In this document: piece by piece, positions 27,755 to 35,915 of the stretch
Numbering within the stretch: position 1 is the stretch's first letter
Layout: each line of letters starts with the position of its first letter
Origin: Bacteroidota bacterium
GTDB lineage: Bacteria > Bacteroidota > Bacteroidia > Chitinophagales > Chitinophagaceae
NCBI GenBank assembly: GCA_023416995.1
Contig: JAEZGI010000045.1
Coordinates: 7,926 to 71,925 of the forward strand
DNA: 64,000 nt
Direction: 5' to 3'
The notes under the pieces: model-generated
What the model saw: only the letters and a program-made list of their open reading frames with translations
What the model was told of the DNA's origin: nothing
Database searches by the model: none
Made by a program: the position numbers and the translations under genes

Positions 27755-28900
27755 TTACTTAGCAATTTGATCAGGGCTGGCGGTAGGTACGGTGGCTACC
27801 TGGTCACGAATGCTATCAAAAAGATATGATAACGGGCATTGTTCCAGGATCACCCGTTCGGATTGGCCATTGACAGTTTTCCATTTCACCAGTCGTATAT
27901 TATCGCCCTCGATTTCAATACCGGTGATGTCGCCATCGCTAAAACAACAACAGCCTGTGTTGAAGTAGGAGGGCTTTACCATGGTTTTGACAAATGTTTT
28001 GTTGCCATATTCTTCCCGTCGCCAGGTGAGCTCTTTTTCAAGCAGGGCTACCGTTTCCAGGTTCCCGATTTCACGGGCTTTTTCGATCTGTTTCATCAAC
28101 CGTTCAATATGATCAAGTGATGCAAAAACCGGTTTATGTGTATGTCCCGAAATCATGAGCATGTTTTTTTGTGTGGCCGACCATTCATACATCATGATAT
28201 TATGAACGTCCACCAACTCAAAGCTGTCGGAGGTTGTATTAACGCTGATGTCGAGGAAACGCTGTATGGGTGTCCAGATAGCGGCCACGATCCACATGCT
28301 GACCTTATTGCCATCGCTTTGTTTGTCGCCCTGGTGGCCATGTGTCAATAAGATAGAAAACTCTTCATTGTTGTAAGTGGTGCAAAGCAGGATGCCTTCG
28401 GGAACCTTGAGTTTGTTTCCAAATATTCCTTTCAGGTAGAGGTCGCGCTGAAAAGCATATTTCCATTCGAGGTCGTGGTTGCCAAAGGTTCGCAGATAAC
28501 GTTTATCCTGGAGAAACCTTGCTTCTTCCAGGAGGCTTTTCCGATGGCTCTCAACTACTTTATCGGGGGTATTTTCCCATAATTCTTCACAGTCGCCGAT
28601 GTTGGCCAGGCAAAAGCCGTTTCTGAAATAATAATCTAACGCGGTTTGATAATTTGTTTCAGCGTTCCGGAAATCATCCGCAGCATCTTTCGCCCCTTTG
28701 TGCTGATCTGAAAAGATGATAAATTTTCCGTCATTCATCTTGAAGGGAAAGACAAACCCGTATTCTTCTTTGCCTTTCCTGATATTGTCGACTAAAATAT
28801 CGAGTGATTCAAACACATCTTTTTTGATGGGTCTGGAGGAAAATTTGTTGGCCAGCCAGGTGACCGGTCCACGAAAAATATATTGAAACAGTTTACGCAT
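27755..28900 (-). CDS. Calcineurin-like metallophosphoesterase
   Basis: A 381-residue protein with the metallophosphoesterase motif series: SDQHKGAKD (DxH), GDCEELWE (GDxxE), GNHD, LLTHGHQGD and GHTH. The order and spacing fit a dinuclear-metal phosphoesterase. No signal peptide; the N-terminus has an amphipathic stretch. GGAGGA directly precedes the ATG. Substrate unknown. It lies 32 bp upstream of the propeller sensor on the same strand. Confidence 0.85.
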   Translation of the reverse strand: MRKLFQYIFRGPVTWLANKFSSRPIKKDVFESLDILVDNIRKGKEEYGFVFPFKMNDGKFIIFSDQHKGAKDAADDFRNAETNYQTALDYYFRNGFCLANIGDCEELWENTPDKVVESHRKSLLEEARFLQDKRYLRTFGNHDLEWKYAFQRDLYLKGIFGNKLKVPEGILLCTTYNNEEFSILLTHGHQGDKQSDGNKVSMWIVAAIWTPIQRFLDISVNTTSDSFELVDVHNIMMYEWSATQKNMLMISGHTHKPVFASLDHIERLMKQIEKAREIGNLETVALLEKELTWRREEYGNKTFVKTMVKPSYFNTGCCCFSDGDITGIEIEGDNIRLVKWKTVNGQSERVILEQCPLSYLFDSIRDQVATVPTASPDQIAK

Positions 28901-29037
28901 TCCTCCATGTTCAGATCACTAAAATACTGTGTGATTTGATACGAAGGCCATATTTAAATGCCGTGGGCAGTACCTACCGCAACTGCCAGCTTGCGACCGA
29001 AACGGAGAACGCGGTTGTTTCCAGTCAAATTACTCTC

Positions 29038-29811
29038 TTATTTCTGTGGTTGTTGAATCACACCCTGGTGTTTGTGCGCGGCACTGTCTGCCGATTTTGA
29101 GATGATGAATTGTCTGATCTCTCCTTTCTCCCATGCGTTCGAACCGGGGTCGACAGGAGGTTCAGGTATGTCTTTGCGTTTTTCTCTTTTCTCCGCTGTT
29201 GATACGTTAAATCGTTTATCTCTGGCTTCAATCATTTCTTTCTTTAGCTGACCATCTTTTGTAAACCCCATCATGATCATCGGCGAACCGAGTGGTAAAG
29301 TTCGTTGTTGGTCGGTGTGCCAGGTATGGATGGTTTTGCCATAAGTTGATACCAGCTTTTCCATTAGTTCATGTTCTGCGATCTCGGGTATACCTGGTGC
29401 AATCAATTCACCCGATTTCACTTCATAATGATGTGAGTGCCATAACTTCTTTTCCTCTTCCGGTAAGGTGGCAAACAACTTTGCAGAGATAATGTATTCC
29501 ACTCCCATGATTTTAGCATCTTTTGTATTGCCGTCATAAATGATCGCCTGGTGTACATCCTCATTAAGTTGCGACACATAATGATGCGCTTCCATCTGGG
29601 CATTGATATTACCATTGTAAAAGTGAAAACCATCGAGATAAGCATTGATCGCTGCCAGCGGTGACTTTGATTGCAACAGCTCCGCACCGGTTTCAAGAGC
29701 TTTCGATTTGGTGGATTTATCTGCACCTGGCGCTTCCACATTTGATTCTGTGTTGCCGCCACCACAGGCGGTCAGGGCTATCAAAAAGATTGGTAGTAAG
29801 ATGAGTTTCAT
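29038..29811 (-). CDS. OBAP/DUF1264-family lipoprotein
   Basis: About 257 residues from the ATG at 29811, which opens a lipoprotein signal MKLILLPIFLIALTAC with Cys16; an in-frame start at 29841 is less good. The mature part, from SPLAAINAYLDGFHFYNGN through QLNEDVHQAIIYDGNTKDAKIMGVEYII, FATLPEEEKKLWHSHHYEV and TYGKTIHTWH, matches the DUF1264 family known from plant oil-body-associated proteins (OBAP). The role in bacteria is unknown. It follows a four-helix membrane protein gene by 31 bp and is probably co-transcribed. Confidence 0.78.
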   Translation of the reverse strand: MKLILLPIFLIALTACGGGNTESNVEAPGADKSTKSKALETGAELLQSKSPLAAINAYLDGFHFYNGNINAQMEAHHYVSQLNEDVHQAIIYDGNTKDAKIMGVEYIISAKLFATLPEEEKKLWHSHHYEVKSGELIAPGIPEIAEHELMEKLVSTYGKTIHTWHTDQQRTLPLGSPMIMMGFTKDGQLKKEMIEARDKRFNVSTAEKREKRKDIPEPPVDPGSNAWEKGEIRQFIISKSADSAAHKHQGVIQQPQK

Positions 29812-29842
29812 AAGACATGTTTTAGCGGAAAGGAAAATCAAA

Positions 29843-30316
29843 TCATGTGCCCCGGGCTGTCATTAATTGATAGATCCAGCCGGCGCTGACACCAAATAGC
29901 ACATGACCCAGCAGAATGACAGTAAGATATAGACCAAGGTGAACCGAAGGAGGAAAACCATGTATGCTGAAATAGATCCTCCACACCACAATTCCAAACA
30001 AGCCTGTTACGAAACCGATGATTGCACTGTCGGTGAGTGAATATCCTAACCAATCATTTTCCCAGGATATCACATAGATCGTAAGAAATAAAAAGCCTAC
30101 CATGTAATGTGCAATGATACCTACTGCGAGCGATCCGGCGCTCCCTGAAGTACTGCGGTATGCACTGGTTTGACCGGTCAGCATAGTGCCGAGGATTCGT
30201 ATCACATTGAGACGTTTTTCTGACATCCTGTTGATCAGCAAAACAAATAAGGTCATAGTCGTTGTGGCAACAATTCCTGCTGCCACGATCACTTTGATAT
30301 AATCTACGACTGACAT
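29843..30316 (-). CDS. Small integral membrane protein of unknown function
   Basis: A 157-residue protein with four predicted membrane helices (about residues 6-28, 65-85, 93-115 and 130-152). I do not recognise the family with confidence. It lies directly upstream of the OBAP-type lipoprotein gene and diverges from the gene starting at 30423. It may work with the lipoprotein in the envelope. Confidence 0.65.
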   Translation of the reverse strand: MSVVDYIKVIVAAGIVATTTMTLFVLLINRMSEKRLNVIRILGTMLTGQTSAYRSTSGSAGSLAVGIIAHYMVGFLFLTIYVISWENDWLGYSLTDSAIIGFVTGLFGIVVWRIYFSIHGFPPSVHLGLYLTVILLGHVLFGVSAGWIYQLMTARGT

Positions 30317-30422
30317 ATCGATGTGGTTTTGGTTAGAATATCAGTGAATTTGTTTCTGTCTGTCGGATAGCCATTCAACTGGCAAACCTTTTGAAGCGGT
30401 TCAAAAAACATTATCATCAATT

Positions 30423-31271
30423 ATGCCGCACGATAAGGCCGATAACCAGGGAACGAAAGCCGGTTCACCTGCCGGAGATGATGGCGGAAAGTCCGGACAA
30501 TCATCGCTTTCCGGGCAACATCGACCTGTTTCAGGAGGCTCTCATAAAACACAGGTATCAGATCAGCCGCAGTCAGCGATGCCAGATGACAGTTCTTCCA
30601 ATAAACCCAGGGTATTAGCAGCATCAGCATCAGCATCAGCGTTGCCAGACGACAGTTCCTCCAATAAACCCAGTGTATCAGCAGCATCAGCATCAGCAAT
30701 GCCAGATGACGGTTTCTCCAATAAACCCAGGGTATCATCAGCATCAGCAATGCCAATTTCAAGCCAGCGTGCGTTACCAGGTTCTGAGGGTGGTGGGGAT
30801 GCATATGAAGATCAACCTGGTACAACAAACGATCGGTTGCGGGTAGACGAAGATGTGCCACTTCATGAAAAAGGCTGGCGCATTCAGCGTATAGCGTGGG
30901 TCATACTTGCAATCTTCCTGGCTTTCGCCGGCCTTGGATTGTTTGGGACAGGGCCACTAAGTGACCAGACAATCGTAGTGTCGGGTGATAGTTGCCGTTA
31001 TGAACGTTTTATGCGCTATGAATCAGAAGTACGACTGAGCTTTGATGTCTACAATGTGAAGGACACCTTGCGTATATCTTTTCCACAACAGTACTGTGAA
31101 TATGTCGATATCACTGCCATAGAACCCACTCCAGAACGCAACATAGTCAATGACGGTATCGTCACTTATTATTTTGCGGCTAACGATCATGCCACTGTTC
31201 GATGCACACTGATGGCGACTAAAACCGGGCAGGGTGTCGAAAACATTTACGGTAAATGGTCACAATTTTAA
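30423..31271 (+). CDS. Single-span membrane protein with repetitive Ser/Ala-rich N-terminal region
   Basis: A 282-residue protein. Residues ~1-150 are low in complexity and contain three copies of a P-D-D-x-x-S-N-K-P segment followed by (Ala-Ser)n, encoded by a nested minisatellite (30581-30751). A membrane helix follows at ~156-178 (IAWVILAIFLAFAGLGLFG), then a ~95-residue C-terminal domain with VVSGDSCRYERFMRYE and RISFPQQYCEYVDI. I do not recognise the C-terminal domain. The gene lies 24 bp before the DUF421 gene, so they probably form one transcript. The repeat region is prone to length changes. Confidence 0.7.
   Translation: MPHDKADNQGTKAGSPAGDDGGKSGQSSLSGQHRPVSGGSHKTQVSDQPQSAMPDDSSSNKPRVLAASASASALPDDSSSNKPSVSAASASAMPDDGFSNKPRVSSASAMPISSQRALPGSEGGGDAYEDQPGTTNDRLRVDEDVPLHEKGWRIQRIAWVILAIFLAFAGLGLFGTGPLSDQTIVVSGDSCRYERFMRYESEVRLSFDVYNVKDTLRISFPQQYCEYVDITAIEPTPERNIVNDGIVTYYFAANDHATVRCTLMATKTGQGVENIYGKWSQF
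30581..30751 (+). repeat. Nested in-frame minisatellite, 63 + 57 + 51 bp
   Basis: Three repeats begin with GCCAGAYGAC at 30581, 30644 and 30701. Their lengths are 63, 57 and 51 bp because the AGCATC hexamer tract inside each loses one unit at a time. All changes keep the reading frame. Confidence 0.85.
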
Positions 31272-31295
31272 AATCACCCATTTAATATATCCATA

Positions 31296-31743
31296 ATGAA
31301 CCCGGTAATAAGAGGAGTAATCATATTTCTTTTCCTGATGCTGATTTTCCGGTTAAGCCGGAAGCGAACATTAGCACAGACCACACCATTCGAGTTAGTA
31401 TTGCTGCTGATCATAAGTGAAGTCACGCAGCAGGCTTTGCTTGGCGAAGATTTTTCTATAACGGCGGCTTCGATCCTGATCACCACATTGATAGCAACCG
31501 ATCTGATTTTTGCGGTGATCAAAAAGCGTTCAAAACACTTCGAAAAGATAACTGAAGGTGTTCCGCTGATTGTGTATTCGAATGGCAAACTACACCATCA
31601 TAAAAGCGCATCATTCAAGAGTAGATGAAGAAGATGTGCTGGAAGCTGCAAGAAGTCTTCATGGCCTTAGCTCATTGGATGAAGTTGAATATGCCGTACT
31701 CGAGATTGATGGCAGCATCTCCATCATCCCAAAGAAGTCGTGA
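31296..31743 (+). pseudogene. DUF421 (YetF-like) membrane protein gene with apparent frameshift
   Basis: The first frame (31296-31628, 110 residues) encodes the start of a DUF421 protein: membrane helices and FELVLLLIISEVTQQALLGEDFSI, ending in VPLIVYSNGKLHHHKSASFKSR. The rest of the family domain continues in the +1 frame: HSRVDEEDVLEAARSLHGLSSLDEVEYAVLEIDGSISIIPKKS, stop at 31741-31743. The shift falls near 31595-31625, where CATCATAAAAGCGC offers a short A-run. This could be a true mutation, a sequencing error, or less likely a programmed frameshift; an ATG at 31582 could also allow the second part to be made alone (53 residues). DUF421 proteins are inner-membrane proteins of unknown function. 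Confidence 0.8.
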
Positions 31744-31904
31744 CATTCGGCGGAAGGTGGCATGAAAAGGCAGTTCTATCGGGAGGCATTCCCTGCCTCA
31801 GCTTCCTGCGTGTGGATAGACAAGTAATGCAATTGGGGGTAGACTCTAACACTATCTTATAGCCAGGTGCTGGCGCCGAGGTACCTGAATTCGTAAAATT
31901 TAAA

Positions 31905-31924
31905 TTGGGTTATATCTAACCCAA
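31905..31924. terminator. Perfect hairpin, possible bidirectional terminator
   Basis: TTGGGTTA (31905-31912) and TAACCCAA (31917-31924) flank the loop TATC. The minus-strand side is followed by an AT-rich tail (TTTAAATTTTA), so it might stop glgX transcription, although it lies ~345 bp beyond the glgX stop. Confidence 0.35.
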
Positions 31925-31941
31925 AATGACCCATAAATGGC

Positions 31942-31974
31942 TGATATATCCGCCATGAGTGATATATCCGCCAT
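31942..31974. repeat. 15-bp direct repeat pair
   Basis: TGATATATCCGCCAT occurs at 31942-31956 and again at 31960-31974, three bases apart. The first copy with the preceding ATGGC could also pair with GCCAT. Purpose unknown. Confidence 0.7.
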
Positions 31975-32138
31975 TTGAGCCCGATTTTGTATGATCGAGC
32001 GGTCATTTTAAAAATGTCAAAAACTGAGGGGTTGAGAGAGTCGGCTAACTGACATACAACGACGAGTTAAAGGAGCCGGGAGTCAGCAAACTAATGTAAG
32101 ATGCGCAAGCAAATTAAAGGAAGCCTGCGAGCCCTGAA

Positions 32139-32233
32139 CAGTGAGAAATTGCCGTGAGGTCCGGCGGATGAGTTGGTGCCTATCTTCCCGAAACAGCATT
32201 CCCGCAGCCGATCAGGGCGCGCAACGCCAACAC
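32139..32233. repeat. Diverged copy of a dispersed palindromic element
   Basis: About 95 bp clearly related to 63638-63737, in the same orientation. Both share CAGTGAGAA, GCGGATGAG, TTCCCGAAA, CCGATCA, GGCGCGCAA and CGCCAACAC in the same order with small indels. The opposite arm of the palindrome found at 63831-63853 is not recognisable here, so this is a partial or decayed copy. It sits just beyond the 3' end of glgX. Confidence 0.7.
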
Positions 32234-32269
32234 AGCAGGCGACACCCGTTAAATTTTTACCGCCTCGTT

Positions 32270-34417
32270 TTACAGATTTACCGGCGCATCAACATGCTCA
32301 TGTTCTATCAGCACCACTATAGACCGGCCCTCGACAGTTACGACGTCGCCAGCGCAGTAAACCTCAGCATTTTCCTCCACCTTGCCCTCATAAGTGTCAA
32401 GGATCCTCGACCAGTTATTGCCAAAATCCTCAGAAGGCAAAATAAAATCAATTGGGTCCTCATGCGCATTGAACATCAGAAAAAAGTTATCATCTGTCAT
32501 GCGAACACCTGACTCGTCCACACAACGCAAGCCCAACCCGTTTAAAAAGATCCCGAGCGATCTTGCATAGTCCATTTGCCAGTTATGCTCTTCCATCTCC
32601 TGTCCATCGGGCATAAACCAGGCAATATCATGCAAGCCAACGCCGCGGATAGGCTTGCCCTGGAACCAGCGACGGCGTGAAAAAGCCGGATGTTTTTTCC
32701 AGAAGCGGATCAGGTCCTGCACATAATGCAACAGCTCCTTATCCATATTCTCCCAGTCCACCCATGAAATCTCGTTATCCTGGCAATAAGCATTGTTATT
32801 GCCCTGCTGTGTGCGGCCAAACTCGTCGCCCGCCACAATCATAGGCACGCCTTGCGATAAAAACAAAGTGGTAAAAAAGTTACGTTTCTGACGGTCACGA
32901 ATCCGTTTGATCTCAGGATCAGTAGTAGGACCTTCGATACCGTAATTATGCGAGCGGTTATGATTATCGCCATCCTGGTTGTTTTCCATGTTGGCGGCAT
33001 TATGTTTTTCGGTATAACTCACCAGATCATTCAACGTATAACCGTCATGCGCAGTTATAAAGTTGATGCTCGCCGTTGGTTTGCGGTAATCATTTTCATA
33101 TAAATCGGGACTGCCTGTGAACCTCAACGCAAACTCTCCCAGCATACTGTGTGAACCTCGCCAGTAATCACGCATACAATCGCGATACATGCCGTTCCAT
33201 TCTGCCCAGCCCGGAGGAAACTTGCCAACCTGGTAACCGCCCTCACCAACATCCCATGGTTCTGCAATCAACTTAACCTGCGATATAACCGGGTCCTGGT
33301 GAATGATATCAAAAAAGGCACTCAGCCGGTCAACTTCATGTAACTCACGTGCAAGCGTACTCGCCAGGTCAAACCGAAATCCATCCACATGCATTTCCTC
33401 AACCCAGTAGCGTAGACTATCCATGATCAGCCGCAACACATTCGGCATTCTTGCATTAAACGTATTACCTGTGCCCGTGTAATCCATATAATACATCTTC
33501 TCATCACATAACCTGTAGTAGGCTTCGTTATCTATGCCCTTGAAGGAAAGCGTTGGGCCCATATGGTTGCCTTCTGCAGTATGATTATAAACCACATCCA
33601 ATATAACCTCAAGACCAGCCTGGTGAAGAGCCTTCACCATCTCTTTGAATTCTCTTACATGTGCACCACCATCTTTGTCACAGGCATATCTAATGTCAGG
33701 CGCAAAAAATCCAATCGTGTTATAACCCCAGTAATTGGTTAGTCCTCTTTCATAAAGGTGCCGGTCAGTCACAAAATGATGCACGGGCATCAGTTCCACT
33801 GCAGTGATACCAAGTGATTTCAGATATGCAATCGATGTAGGATGTGCGAGCCCCAGGTAAGTGCCGCGAATCTCTTCGGGCAACTGCTCCTGTAACTTCG
33901 TAAAACCTTTTACATGCAGCTCATATATGATTGTCTCATGATAAGGTATCTCAAGTTTACGATCATCGCCCCAATCAAATGATGTATCCACCACAATCGA
34001 ACGCGGGATAAATGGTGCGCTGTCGGTCGGATTGAATTTAAAGATACCATCCGGATGTCCGGGCTCATAGCCAAATAATGCATCGTGCCATTGAATCGTT
34101 CCGGATATAGCTTTCGCATAAGGGTCGATCAATAATTTGTTTACATTAAAAAGTTTGCCGTTAGCAGGATCAAAGGGCCCGATCACACGGTAACCATAGA
34201 GTTGGCCCGGACTGATGTTCGGAATATATGCGTGCCATATATGATGGCTCCTTTCTTTCAACCTGATTTTAACAGTTTCATGTTCATCTTCGTCGGACTG
34301 AAACAAACACAATTCTACTCCCTCGGCGTTTTCAGTGTACAAGGCAAAGTTTACCCCTTTGCCATCCCAGGTAGCTCCTAAAGGATAGGGCTTCCCGACA
34401 TGAACTTCAATATTCAT
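32270..34417 (-). CDS. glgX: Glycogen debranching enzyme GlgX (isoamylase type)
   Basis: A 715-residue GH13 enzyme that hydrolyses alpha-1,6 branches in glycogen. An N-terminal CBM48 domain (GVNFALYTENAEGVELCLF) is followed by the catalytic barrel with EVILDVVYNHTAEG, the nucleophile Asp350 in VDGFRFDLAS, general acid Glu386 in LIAEPWD and Asp458 in TAHDGYTLNDL. The insertions ENNQDGDNHNRSHNYG and QQGNNNAYCQDNEISW are typical of GlgX/TreX. It diverges from the glycosyltransferase operon on its right. No other glycogen genes are visible nearby apart from the solo CBM48 protein. Confidence 0.95.
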   Translation of the reverse strand: MNIEVHVGKPYPLGATWDGKGVNFALYTENAEGVELCLFQSDEDEHETVKIRLKERSHHIWHAYIPNISPGQLYGYRVIGPFDPANGKLFNVNKLLIDPYAKAISGTIQWHDALFGYEPGHPDGIFKFNPTDSAPFIPRSIVVDTSFDWGDDRKLEIPYHETIIYELHVKGFTKLQEQLPEEIRGTYLGLAHPTSIAYLKSLGITAVELMPVHHFVTDRHLYERGLTNYWGYNTIGFFAPDIRYACDKDGGAHVREFKEMVKALHQAGLEVILDVVYNHTAEGNHMGPTLSFKGIDNEAYYRLCDEKMYYMDYTGTGNTFNARMPNVLRLIMDSLRYWVEEMHVDGFRFDLASTLARELHEVDRLSAFFDIIHQDPVISQVKLIAEPWDVGEGGYQVGKFPPGWAEWNGMYRDCMRDYWRGSHSMLGEFALRFTGSPDLYENDYRKPTASINFITAHDGYTLNDLVSYTEKHNAANMENNQDGDNHNRSHNYGIEGPTTDPEIKRIRDRQKRNFFTTLFLSQGVPMIVAGDEFGRTQQGNNNAYCQDNEISWVDWENMDKELLHYVQDLIRFWKKHPAFSRRRWFQGKPIRGVGLHDIAWFMPDGQEMEEHNWQMDYARSLGIFLNGLGLRCVDESGVRMTDDNFFLMFNAHEDPIDFILPSEDFGNNWSRILDTYEGKVEENAEVYCAGDVVTVEGRSIVVLIEHEHVDAPVNL

Positions 34418-34775
34418 AATAACTTTTTATAATAAAATCCTGATCAACAGAGTTTAACTTTCAAAACGTATACCTCCGGCAGCTTTAATATGCGCATACT
34501 CCATACTCACGCCACTACCAATGTTGCAACGACAATTGGAAATATTAGATAGGCATTTGTTGAAATTAAATACCACTTGCATGAATAACCGGATTTTTGT
34601 ATGTGGAAGTGAGATACACAGTGCTTTTCTACAAATTGTCTCATTTTTTAATATAAGTGGATAATCTTTCCCAATAAAACCTTAAAATTTTTAACAACCC
34701 AACCTCAAAGGGGGAGGTGTGCCCTTGGCATTAATTTTCGATTAATAGATGAAAATTAAAACAGGAGACATAAGA
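34418..34775. promoter_or_regulatory. Divergent promoter region between glgX and the glycosyltransferase operon
   Basis: A 358-bp AT-rich spacer with divergent genes on both sides. A/T tracts lie at 34640-34690. I cannot assign exact promoter elements. The AGGAG at 34761-34767 serves the glycosyltransferase start at 34776. Confidence 0.45.
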
Positions 34776-35915
34776 ATGGATATAGTATGCTTTTGTCATT
34801 TGCGTTGGAACTTCGTGTACCAGCGCCCGCAACATTTACTTTCAAGATTCGCACGACAGTCAAGAGTTTTTATCATTGAAGAACCTATTTACACCGATAC
34901 CGACGCTCACCTTAAGGTGTCGAACAATGAAGAAAATCTCTGGATCCTTGTACCACATCTGAAACATGGAACAAATCCTGAAGAAAGTCTGCGGATACAG
35001 CAGGACTTTGTTGCGAACTATCTGAAAAACTTTGGAGTGAACAAATACATCGCCTGGTTTTATACTCCTATGATGTTGCCCATCGCTTCTGTTTTAGATC
35101 AGCCGGTACTCACGGTCTATGATTGTATGGATGAATTGTCTGCCTTTAAGTTTGCACCACCTGACATTAAACAAAGAGAACAGGAACTGCTTGATAAGGC
35201 AGACGTTGTATTCACCGGTGGGTATACGCTGTACGAAGCTAAAAAAAATCTGCATCGCAATATTCATCCTTTTCCGAGCAGCATTGACAAAGCGCACTTT
35301 GGCAGAGCGCGGCAAATTAATACGCCGCCAGATGAATATGCAGCGATCCCATCACCGCGCATGGGTTTCTTCGGAGTGGTTGATGAACGCTTTGATATTG
35401 AATTGCTGAGGTCACTTGCGTCAAAACGTGCAGACTGGCATTTTGTTATCATCGGACCAGTTGTCAAGATAGATCCTGCAAGCTTACCCCGTGGTGAAAA
35501 TATTCATTATATCGGAGGCAAAACCTATGATGAACTACCGGTACACTTATCTGCATGGGACATAGCCCTGATCCCCTTCGCAATAAATGAATCAACCGAA
35601 TTCATAAGCCCAACAAAAACGCCGGAATACCTGGCGGGAGGTAAACCGGTTGTTTCTACGCCTATCAAAGACGTAATCAGACCTTATGGAAATGAGGGTC
35701 TCGTGTTCATTGGCAACAATGCGGAAGACTTTGAAAAGGGAATCGAAGCCGGATTGCAGATTCGTGACGACCCTGGCTGGTTGCAACGAGTGGACCAGTT
35801 CCTTGACGGTATCTCCTGGGATATTACCTGGAACAGTATGATGAATCTGATCGAAAAAGCATTAGACGCAACACAGTCTGGAAATATAAAAACTAGATCC
35901 AATGAGTATGTTTGA
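34776..35915 (+). CDS. Glycosyltransferase (GT-B type) of the glf operon
   Basis: About 379 residues from the ATG at 34776, chosen because AGGAG lies about nine bases upstream (an earlier ATG is at 34749). It begins MDIVCFCHLRWNFVYQRPQHLLSRFA, a stretch common in UDP-galactopyranose-mutase-linked glycosyltransferases. The C-terminal half has the GT-B pattern: GFFGVVDERFDIELL, WHFVIIGPVVKID, NIHYIGGKTYDELP, WDIALIPFAINESTEFISPTKTPEYLAGGKPVVSTP. It should move a sugar (perhaps galactofuranose or the glycan start) to an acceptor. The stop overlaps the glf start by 14 nt. Confidence 0.85.
   Translation: MDIVCFCHLRWNFVYQRPQHLLSRFARQSRVFIIEEPIYTDTDAHLKVSNNEENLWILVPHLKHGTNPEESLRIQQDFVANYLKNFGVNKYIAWFYTPMMLPIASVLDQPVLTVYDCMDELSAFKFAPPDIKQREQELLDKADVVFTGGYTLYEAKKNLHRNIHPFPSSIDKAHFGRARQINTPPDEYAAIPSPRMGFFGVVDERFDIELLRSLASKRADWHFVIIGPVVKIDPASLPRGENIHYIGGKTYDELPVHLSAWDIALIPFAINESTEFISPTKTPEYLAGGKPVVSTPIKDVIRPYGNEGLVFIGNNAEDFEKGIEAGLQIRDDPGWLQRVDQFLDGISWDITWNSMMNLIEKALDATQSGNIKTRSNEYV

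Larger units (their letters stand above)
31744..32269. other. 526-bp region without a gene between DUF421 and glgX
   Basis: No convincing gene in six frames. It holds a perfect 8-bp hairpin (31905-31924), a 15-bp direct repeat (31942-31956 and 31960-31974) and a diverged copy of the palindromic element also found at 63638-63737. The flanking genes are convergent. Confidence 0.7.

Noticed and set aside
30421..30861. Minus-strand frame with LMLMLLIPWVYWRN repeats
   Set aside because: It is the antisense reading of the in-frame minisatellite of the membrane protein gene; the repeats explain the open frame.
31582..31743. A separate 53-residue gene starting at ATG 31582
   Set aside because: The sequence is the C-terminal part of the DUF421 family domain, so a frameshift in one gene is simpler; independent expression cannot be excluded.
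32141..32512. Plus-strand frame of 123 codons
   Set aside because: It runs through the repeat copy and then antisense to the 3' end of glgX.
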